Assembly (NCBI GenBank): GCA_030840885.1
Contig: JAVEDQ010000615.1
Location: 1 to 14,082, forward strand
Length of the DNA stretch: 14,082 bases
DNA from: Frankiaceae bacterium
GTDB lineage: Bacteria; Actinomycetota; Actinomycetes; Frankiales; Frankiaceae
Reading direction: 5' to 3'
In this document: piece by piece, positions 7,176 to 14,082 of the stretch
How the letters are laid out: every line of letters begins with the position of its first letter
Position numbering within the stretch: position 1 is the first letter of the stretch
Made by a program: the position numbers and the translations under genes
The notes under the pieces: model-generated
What the model was told of the DNA's origin: nothing
The model's input: only the letters and a program-made list of their open reading frames with translations
Database searches by the model: none

Positions 7176-7997
7176 TTACCTGCGGTCGCCGGCCCGAGGC
7201 TGTTCGACGCGCTCCGTCGCGTCGTCGCCGGAGCGCCTCACCCGCGCCCGTGTGACGGCTTCGTCCAGCAGCTGCTGGGCGATGACCCCGACGCGGACGT
7301 GGCTGCGCTGACTCATCTCGCGGAGGCGTTGGAACGCCTCGGCGGCGGTCAGGCCCGACCGGCTCATGAGCAGCCCCACGGCCTGGTCGATGCCCGCCCT
7401 GCTGGCGAGTGCCGTCCTCAATTGCTCGACGGTCCGCTGCAGGTCCGCGAGCATCTGCGCATTCCGCACGCTCACCGCAGCGGGGCGGGCGAACAACTCC
7501 CCCAGCCGAGCCGCCTCGTCACCGAAGGCGTCCTTGGCCCGGGCGTAGACGTTCAGCGCCCCGATGACCTCGTCCTCGAGCAGGAGCGGCAGCGAGAGCG
7601 AGCTGTGCACGCCCATCCGGCCGACGCGGGGGCCGAACCGGGGATAGGTCGGATCGCCGCTCAGCGAGCCGCTGACCACCGTGGCGCCGAGTTCCATCGC
7701 ACGGAGGCACGGCCCCTCCTCCAGCGAGTACTGGACGTCATCGACGGCGTGGACGAGGTCGTCGGTGGCCACCACCGTCCGTCGCTGGCCGTCGCCCAGA
7801 AGCGTCAGGCCCGCGCCATCCGCCGCAGGGATGGCCCGCGCGGCGAATTCCGCGATGCGGCGGAGGGTGATCTCGAGCGGGTCGTGTCCGGCGACGAGGC
7901 CGGAAAGGCCACCGAGTGCGGCTTCCAGCTCCGTGTCATCGAGTCGCGCGTCGTCCGGTTGCGGGTCGTCGAGTCGCGGAGTGTCGGCGGCATCCAT
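7176..7997 (-). CDS. GAF-ANTAR domain protein (putative antiterminator), copy 1
   Basis: A 273-residue cytosolic protein. An acidic N-terminus rich in Asp (1-25) precedes a GAF domain at about 40-180 (ADGAGLTLLGDG, VQYSLEEGPCLRAM, SSLSLPLLLEDEVIGALNVY). An ANTAR domain follows at about 188-248, with AGIDQAVGLLMSRSGLTAAE and AFQRLREMSQ. ANTAR domains bind RNA hairpins and relieve transcription termination; the GAF part probably senses a small molecule or redox state. Where many ANTAR sequences read 'N.KLRD.A', this one has HVRVGVIA. The C-terminal 20 residues are charged and variable. The start at 7997 has a strong ribosome site. It is divergent from a second GAF-ANTAR gene, and its end almost touches the desaturase gene. 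Confidence 0.88.
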   Translation of the reverse strand: MDAADTPRLDDPQPDDARLDDTELEAALGGLSGLVAGHDPLEITLRRIAEFAARAIPAADGAGLTLLGDGQRRTVVATDDLVHAVDDVQYSLEEGPCLRAMELGATVVSGSLSGDPTYPRFGPRVGRMGVHSSLSLPLLLEDEVIGALNVYARAKDAFGDEAARLGELFARPAAVSVRNAQMLADLQRTVEQLRTALASRAGIDQAVGLLMSRSGLTAAEAFQRLREMSQRSHVRVGVIAQQLLDEAVTRARVRRSGDDATERVEQPRAGDRR

Positions 7998-8004
7998 GAC
8001 GGAT

Positions 8005-8012
8005 CTCTCCTT
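8005..8012 (-). promoter_or_regulatory. Ribosome binding site of GAF-ANTAR copy 1
   Basis: The minus strand reads AAGGAGAG, seven bases before the ATG at 7997. This near-consensus site confirms the start. Confidence 0.75.
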
Positions 8013-8070
8013 CCGCGGCTCGGCGGTGACGTGATATCCATGAATTGCTGAGAACCAGCCTGGTCGAGGG

Positions 8071-8098
8071 CCGGCGACTGCTTGACGGCCGTCGCCGG
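8071..8098. other. 8-bp perfect inverted repeat (hairpin) between the GAF-ANTAR genes
   Basis: CCGGCGAC (8071-8078) and GTCGCCGG (8091-8098) pair perfectly around a 12-base loop. The loop-proximal part contains a competing palindrome, GACGGCCGTC (8084-8093). It lies 55 bp before the start of GAF-ANTAR copy 2. It could be an RNA leader structure or a DNA operator. There is no U tract, so it is not an ordinary terminator. Confidence 0.45.
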
Positions 8099-8153
8099 TA
8101 GGAGCAGATCCGCCCGTCGACCATATCCGGCACCCGGACCGAAACGGGTAGCC

Positions 8154-8906
8154 ATGTCAGTGACCGAGATGCCGTCGTCCGGTACCGCGACGAGGCTCCA
8201 GCCGTCCACATCCGATGGGCCGTTGGTCGAGTTCGCCGAACTCGTGCGGGTGCTGCAGGACCTACCCTCGCTCGCCGAGGTGCTCGAGCACGCGGTAGCA
8301 GGTGCGGCCCGGCTCGTCGGCCCGGCGAAGCACGTCACCGTGTCCGTGATCGACCACCGCGCGCAGCGCACGACCGTCGCGACCTCCGCCGTTGCCCGCG
8401 AGATCGACGAGGCCCAGTTCGCCCGGGGTGACGGTCCCGGCGTATGCGCCATGGAACAGGGCACCGCCGTCCGCAGCGACAACGGGCGCGCCGCAAATCG
8501 CTGGCCCCAACTGGGATCGGTATTGAAAGAGGCCGGCGTCGATAACGTCCTCTGCCTCCCACTCAGCGCCACCGACGGCACCTTCGGGTCGTTGAGTCTG
8601 TTCGGAGCCCCCGGCGCGGCGTTCGGGACGCCGGACGTGGCAGGGGCCGAGGCATGGGCGGCCATCGTCGCGCTGAGCCTGCTCCCCCATCGCCGCGCGT
8701 CGCAGTGGCAGGAGGCGCTCGACAGCCGCGACGTGATCGGTCAGGCGAAAGGCATCCTCATGGAGCGCTTCCGCATCTCGGCCGATGCCGCCTTCGCGAT
8801 GCTGGTCGAGGCGTCCCAGACGCGGAACCGGAAGCTCCGGGACATCGCTGCGACGATCACCGAGACCGGGCAGGACCTGACCGCGGTGCCGAGGCGTCGC
8901 AGCTGA
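8154..8906 (+). CDS. GAF-ANTAR domain protein (putative antiterminator), copy 2
   Basis: A 250-residue protein from the ATG at 8154. The frame is open back to a TTG at 8082, but that part is low-complexity Arg/Pro and not GAF-like. The GAF domain spans about 25-178 (VTVSVIDHRAQRTTVATS, FARGDGPGVCAMEQG, VLCLPLSATDGTFGSLSLF). The ANTAR domain at about 183-238 has RDVIGQAKGILMERFRISAD, AAFAMLVEASQ and NRKLRDIAATI, a textbook match. It should bind hairpin RNA and favour readthrough of a terminator when the GAF domain is activated; the signal is unknown. The ribosome site is weak (only GGGTAG nearby). It is divergent from copy 1 across a 156-bp gap and ends 26 bp from the convergent methyltransferase gene. 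Confidence 0.86.
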   Translation: MSVTEMPSSGTATRLQPSTSDGPLVEFAELVRVLQDLPSLAEVLEHAVAGAARLVGPAKHVTVSVIDHRAQRTTVATSAVAREIDEAQFARGDGPGVCAMEQGTAVRSDNGRAANRWPQLGSVLKEAGVDNVLCLPLSATDGTFGSLSLFGAPGAAFGTPDVAGAEAWAAIVALSLLPHRRASQWQEALDSRDVIGQAKGILMERFRISADAAFAMLVEASQTRNRKLRDIAATITETGQDLTAVPRRRS

Positions 8907-8932
8907 CGCCCCGGGCGAACCAACTCGGACGA

Positions 8933-9739
8933 CTAGCCGGCCACCGCGTGCACCAGGACCGAGCGGACGTGCCCGCCGCCGATCAGCCGCCCCATGATCG
9001 CCGACTGCGCTTCGGCGACCTGCCAGGCCTCGGAGTCGCTGTGGCGCTCCTCGACGAGGGCCTCGACGCGATCCAGCCGCGCCTGCCAGGTCAGCGGTGA
9101 CGAACCCAGATCGTCGGCGTCGGTCGACTGCAGGACGGTGAACCCGGTCTCGTCGAGCAGGTCGTGCAGTTCCTGCTGGGTCGGGAAGTCGTTGCCCTCC
9201 GGGCTCTCGGGCAGCGGCTCCGGCGTCCGAACGTAGACGAGCAGCCCGAGCCGACCCGTGGGGACGAGGACGCGGCGTGCCTCGGCGAGCAGGGCCGCCT
9301 TGTCCGGCACGGTGCACAGCACCCCGAGGCTCCACAGCGCGTCGAACGCACCCGAGCGGAACGGCAGCGACTGCGACCAGGCGACGACCGACGGCAGTCC
9401 GAACAGCCGGTGGCTGGCCCCTGCCGCGGCGCTCATCGGCTCCGACAACACGGGCTCGACGTCGTAGTGGTCACGCAGCCACGCACCGGGGCCACCGACC
9501 CCGGCCCCGCTGTCGAGGAAGCGGACACCCCGTTCGATCTGCAGCGCCTCCGCCAGCCAGGCGAAGGCCGACGGGCTGCCGGTACCGCGACAACCCGCCG
9601 GGACGGCGTACTCGGTGCCGAGTTCCGCGACCGCCTGCTCCGTCCACCGCGCGACGACGTCGAACTCGGCCTCCATCGGGTCGGCCGGCTTGGCCGCTCC
9701 GCCAACACCGCCGCCACCGCCACCGCCACCGCCACTCAC
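8933..9739 (-). CDS. Class I SAM-dependent methyltransferase downstream of sdhB
   Basis: A 268-residue protein beginning MSGGGGGGGGGVGG. Residues 74-88 (FLDSGAGVGGPGAWL) are the glycine-rich SAM-binding motif I, with Ser-Gly-Ala-Gly where many relatives have Gly-Cys-Gly. An acidic residue after strand 2 (Glu100) and SLPFRSGAFDALWSLGVLCT (124-143) followed by the RRVLVPTGRLGL segment complete the type 11 methyltransferase pattern. The GTG at 9739 lies four bases after the sdhB stop, so it is almost certainly the last cistron of sdhCAB. The in-frame ATG at codon 22 (9676) is an alternative start that would omit the polyglycine. The substrate is unknown; it does not look like UbiE/MenG, so a quinone role is not supported. 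Confidence 0.82.
   Translation of the reverse strand: MSGGGGGGGGGVGGAAKPADPMEAEFDVVARWTEQAVAELGTEYAVPAGCRGTGSPSAFAWLAEALQIERGVRFLDSGAGVGGPGAWLRDHYDVEPVLSEPMSAAAGASHRLFGLPSVVAWSQSLPFRSGAFDALWSLGVLCTVPDKAALLAEARRVLVPTGRLGLLVYVRTPEPLPESPEGNDFPTQQELHDLLDETGFTVLQSTDADDLGSSPLTWQARLDRVEALVEERHSDSEAWQVAEAQSAIMGRLIGGGHVRSVLVHAVAG
9713..9734. repeat. Hexanucleotide repeat encoding polyglycine
   Basis: GCCACC occurs three times in a row, then a partial fourth copy. On the minus strand this is alternating GGT/GGC glycine codons right after the methyltransferase start codon. Gain or loss of a unit would change the glycine count by two without shifting the frame. Confidence 0.75.
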
Positions 9740-9743
9740 GGCA

Positions 9744-10499
9744 TCAACCCTGGTTACCCCGGCTACTCTTCACGGCCCGCAGGTACTCGCGGTTCATGTT
9801 CATGATGCTGTCGAACGGAATGCCCTTCGGACAGACCTGCGTGCACTGACCGACGTTGGTGCAGCCACCGAAGCCCTCGTCGTCCATCGCCTGCACCATG
9901 CGCAGCACCCGGTTCTCCCGCTCGGGCTGGCCCTGCGGAAGCAGGTTCAGGTGGGTGACCTTCGCGCTGGTGAACAGCATCGCCGCACCGTTGGGGCAGG
10001 CCGCGACGCAGGCACCGCAGCTGATGCAGGTCGCGTTCTCGAACGCGAGGTCCGCATCGGCCTTCGGTACCGACACCGAGGCGGCGTCGGGCGCGGCGCC
10101 GGTGTTGACCGAGACGTACCCGCCGGCCTGGATGATCCGGTCGAAGGACGACCGGTCGACGACGAGGTCCTTCAGGATCTTGAAGGGTCCGGCCCGCCAG
10201 GGCTCGACCTCGATCGTGTCGCCGTCGCGGAACTCGCGCATGTGCAGCTGGCAGACGGTCGTCTTGACCGGGCCGTGCGCCTGGCCGTTGATGACCATCC
10301 CGCAGGACCCGCAGATGCCCTCGCGGCAGTCGTGGTCGAAGGAGATGGGGTCCTCGTCGTCGAGGATGAGCTGTTCGTTGAGGACGTCGAGCATCTCGAG
10401 GAACGACATGTCCTCCGCGACGTCGTCGACCGGGTAGTCGACCATGCGGCCGGCCTCGTCGGGGGACGGCTGACGCCAGACCCGAACCGTGATCTTCAC
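9744..10499 (-). CDS. sdhB: Succinate dehydrogenase iron-sulfur subunit SdhB
   Basis: The frame opens at an ATG at 10520 that overlaps the sdhA end by 8 bp. I prefer the GTG at 10499: it has GGGGAG six bases upstream and gives a start MKITVRVWRQ like SdhB of Corynebacterium glutamicum. Length is 251 residues (258 from the ATG). Numbered from the ATG, the 2Fe-2S ligands are Cys65, Cys70, Cys73 and Cys90 (CREGICGSCG). The 4Fe-4S ligands are Cys165, Cys168, Cys171 and Cys230. The 3Fe-4S ligands are Cys175, Cys220 and Cys226. All three clusters are complete. SdhB passes electrons from the FAD of SdhA to the haem-containing membrane anchor SdhC on the cytoplasmic face. It lies between sdhA and the methyltransferase gene in one operon. 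Confidence 0.93.
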   Translation of the reverse strand: MKITVRVWRQPSPDEAGRMVDYPVDDVAEDMSFLEMLDVLNEQLILDDEDPISFDHDCREGICGSCGMVINGQAHGPVKTTVCQLHMREFRDGDTIEVEPWRAGPFKILKDLVVDRSSFDRIIQAGGYVSVNTGAAPDAASVSVPKADADLAFENATCISCGACVAACPNGAAMLFTSAKVTHLNLLPQGQPERENRVLRMVQAMDDEGFGGCTNVGQCTQVCPKGIPFDSIMNMNREYLRAVKSSRGNQG

Positions 10500-10505
10500 G
10501 CGTGG

Positions 10506-10511
10506 CTCCCC
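10506..10511 (-). promoter_or_regulatory. Ribosome binding site favouring the GTG start of sdhB
   Basis: The minus strand reads GGGGAG, six bases before the GTG at 10499 and just after the sdhA stop. The competing ATG at 10520 has only AAAGAAG upstream. Confidence 0.55.
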
Positions 10512-10512
10512 A

Positions 10513-12449
<1,937 letters not shown>

Positions 12450-12450
<1 letters not shown>

Positions 12451-13157
12451 CAGCTCACGACTCCTGTCATGACGGCGACCGGGACGACGATGAATCCGGC
12501 GGCGATGGCCACGGCGAGCACATCGCCGGTGATCTTGATGGCGCGGGCCCGGGTGGGCCGGTGGTACCCGAGGGTGCGGGTGGCGCTCTCGAACCCGTGG
12601 TGGATGTGCAGACCCAGGAACAGCATCGCGGCGATGTAGATGACGTTCATCCACCAGAGCGAGAAATCCTGGGCGACGTTCTCGTAGGCCCGTGCCTGGG
12701 CGTAGTGCGGGACCGCGACGCCGACCGACAGGTTCAGCAGGTGCCAGACGATGAACAGTCCGAGCACGATGCCGCCGGTCCGCATGTAGCGCGTCGTCAC
12801 CGTGGCCTCGAAGCGCTGCTTGCCCGTGTACTTCGTCGGGCGGGCGCGCAGATCACGGATGGAGAGCTGGGCGGAGGCAACGATGTGGGCCACCAACACG
12901 ACGAGCAGGACGGCGCGCTGGATCCAGAGGAACCAGCTGTTCTTGAGGACCGGCTCACCGATCCGGCGCAGGAAGTGCGCGTAGGCGTCGAACTCCGTCG
13001 GCCCGAAGAAGATCTTCAGGTTGCCGAGCATGTGGACCAGGAGCCACAGCACCATGACCAGCCCGGTCGCTGCGACGACTGCCTTCTTGCCGATGGTGCT
13101 GTGCCACAACGCGCGCATGCCTGTGAGGCGCGGAGGAGCGAGCTCAATGCTGGCCAT
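12450..13157 (-). CDS. sdhC: Succinate dehydrogenase cytochrome b subunit SdhC
   Basis: This is the single membrane anchor of type B succinate dehydrogenase, about 235 residues with five hydrophobic helices. Numbered from an in-frame GTG at 13166, the helices lie near 28-48, 80-103, 130-150, 170-192 and 210-235. Histidines suited to bind two haems b are His45 ([11 protein letters not shown]), His94 (LVAHIV), His142 (VWHLLNL) and His187 (LHIHHGF). It takes electrons from SdhB and reduces menaquinone. I chose the ATG at 13157, three codons in, because neither codon has a ribosome site and a -10-like TACCGT sits where a leaderless message would start near 13157; the GTG remains possible. It is the first gene of sdhCAB-methyltransferase, and its stop overlaps the sdhA start. 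Confidence 0.92.
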
Positions 13158-13164
13158 GACATTC

Positions 13165-13170
13165 ACGGTA
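13165..13170 (-). promoter_or_regulatory. Possible -10 element of the sdh operon
   Basis: The minus strand reads TACCGT (TANNNT pattern), ending seven bases before the ATG at 13157. It would yield a leaderless sdhC message. No good -35 is visible. The hexamer also contains the competing GTG, so this reading and the GTG start exclude each other. Confidence 0.3.
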
Positions 13171-13187
13171 GTCCGACTTTTGTCCGA
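13171..13187. repeat. Direct repeat upstream of sdhC, spaced one helical turn
   Basis: GTCCGA occurs at 13171-13176 and 13182-13187, an 11-bp period, inside the presumed sdh promoter region. Two copies on the same face of the helix suit a tandem-binding regulator, but no known site is recognised. Confidence 0.4.
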
Positions 13188-13260
13188 GTACGGGTACCAG
13201 GGGTGCGATCACGCCACGATCACACTCCCGTGTCGTTAGCCGGTCGACCCGTGGGCCGGT

Positions 13261-14082
13261 TCAGCGGGCGACGAGCGGAGCGTTCCGCCCCGCCGGACGG
13301 GTGGCGACGATCGCGGCCCGCAGGTGTGGCACCTGCTCCAGCAGGTGGTTCTCGGCGTGCCGGGCGAGATCGTGCGCCTCGGTGAGGCTCATCCCCGGGT
13401 CGACCTCGAGCCCCACCTCGGCCCGCAGTGCGCGACCGATCCAGCGGATGCGGAGCTCGGAAACCGACACGACCCCCGGCACCGTGCTCACGGCCTGCTC
13501 GGCGCTGGCGACCAGGGCGGGATCGACGGCATCGAGTACCCGAGCGACCACTTCCCGCGCCGCGCTGCGCAGTACCCCCACGATCAGCAGGGTGATCAGC
13601 AGACCGACGACGGGGTCGGCCAGCGGGAACCCGAGCGCGACTCCACCGGCGCCCGCCAGCACGGCCAGGCTCGTGAAGCCGTCCGTGCGGGCGTGCAGGC
13701 CGTCGGCCACGAGCGCGGCCGAGCCGATGCGCCGCCCCACCGAGATGCGGTAGCGGGCGACCACCTCGTTGCCGACGAAGCCGATCAGTGCCGCCGCCGC
13801 GACGGCGACGAGGTGGTCGACGGACCTCGGGTGGACGAGCCGCTCGATGGCGACGTAGCCGCTGACCGCGGCGCTGGCCGCGATGACGAGGACGATCACG
13901 AGTCCGGCGAGGTCCTCGCTGCGGCCGTAGCCATAGGTGAAGCGCCGGGACGCCGGCCGTCGCGACAGCGCGAAGGCCACGAACAGCGGGAGCGCGGTGA
14001 GGGCGTCCGCCACGTTGTGCACCGCGTCGCCGAGCAGGGCGACTGAGCCCGAGACCAGGGCCACCGCGATCTGGAGGACGGC
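13261..14082 (-). CDS. Cation diffusion facilitator transporter (partial, N-terminus beyond window)
   Basis: The frame is open to the right edge, reading AVLQIA before the GTG at 14064, so the true N-terminus lies outside. At least 273 residues are present. Helix 2 carries GSVALLGDAVHNVAD, with the Asp pair of the CDF metal site, and helix 5 carries VADGLHARTDGFTSLAV, with the HxxxD pair. The C-terminal cytoplasmic domain (VPGVVSVSELRIRWIGR, EAHDLARHAENHLLEQVP) is complete. CDF proteins export divalent metals, most often zinc, in exchange for protons, as homodimers; the metal cannot be fixed from sequence. It ends 103 bp before the sdhC start on the same strand. No clear terminator is seen between them, but sdhC seems to have its own promoter. 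Confidence 0.9.
   Translation of the reverse strand, partial: AVLQIAVALVSGSVALLGDAVHNVADALTALPLFVAFALSRRPASRRFTYGYGRSEDLAGLVIVLVIAASAAVSGYVAIERLVHPRSVDHLVAVAAAALIGFVGNEVVARYRISVGRRIGSAALVADGLHARTDGFTSLAVLAGAGGVALGFPLADPVVGLLITLLIVGVLRSAAREVVARVLDAVDPALVASAEQAVSTVPGVVSVSELRIRWIGRALRAEVGLEVDPGMSLTEAHDLARHAENHLLEQVPHLRAAIVATRPAGRNAPLVAR

Noticed and set aside
8082..8153. TTG start extending GAF-ANTAR copy 2 by 24 residues
   Set aside because: TTG is rare as a start, the added segment is Arg/Pro-rich without domain similarity, and it overlaps the hairpin.
8907..8917. CGCCCCGGGCG palindrome after GAF-ANTAR copy 2, considered as a terminator
   Set aside because: The loop would be one base and no U tract follows.
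9713..9734. Short repeats considered as a CRISPR-like or tandem array
   Set aside because: They are only six bases long with no spacers and lie within a glycine-coding stretch.
13208..13262. Possible terminator of the cation transporter (CCGG arms near 13240-13260)
   Set aside because: The arms are only 4-5 bp with a 12-base loop and no U tract; too weak to report.

Overview
The window is about 14 kb of very GC-rich DNA with short intergenic gaps, several GTG starts and a gene content typical of Actinobacteria: ANTAR-domain proteins, a DesA3-type desaturase with its own reductase, a PucR-type regulator, and a menaquinone-linked sdhCAB set like that of Corynebacterium. The mix would suit a soil or rock actinobacterium such as the Geodermatophilaceae, but that placement is inference. 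I see no rRNA, tRNA, CRISPR array, insertion sequence or phage gene. The region looks like ordinary chromosome.

Layout from left to right. A truncated small membrane protein (DUF7144-like, minus) leaves the left edge. Next is a carbon-nitrogen hydrolase (plus), meeting tail to tail a YbfB/YjiJ-type MFS transporter (minus) whose frame runs 64 codons back into the hydrolase gene. The transporter is divergent from a TetR-family regulator, with an operator-like inverted repeat between them. The TetR gene overlaps by 16 bp the 3' end of a PucR-type regulator (minus). That regulator is divergent from a two-gene operon: ferredoxin-type reductase, then membrane fatty-acid desaturase. Three bases after the desaturase stop lies the stop of a GAF-ANTAR protein (minus), divergent from a second GAF-ANTAR protein (plus).

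The rest is on the minus strand. sdhC, sdhA and sdhB are read in that order and are followed almost without a gap by a class I SAM-dependent methyltransferase with a polyglycine start. A cation diffusion facilitator, cut by the right edge, lies upstream of sdhC.

How the genes may work together. The reductase passes electrons from NAD(P)H through FAD and a 2Fe-2S centre to the diiron desaturase, which puts double bonds into acyl chains; the divergent PucR-type protein is the natural candidate regulator. SdhCAB links the TCA cycle to the menaquinone pool. The TetR protein probably controls the adjacent exporter. The GAF-ANTAR pair probably acts by antitermination on unidentified RNA targets. 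No defence system or clearly new multi-gene system is evident. The less ordinary points are the methyltransferase appended to the sdh operon, the antisense-encoded transporter tail, and the paired GAF-ANTAR genes around a hairpin-forming intergenic region.
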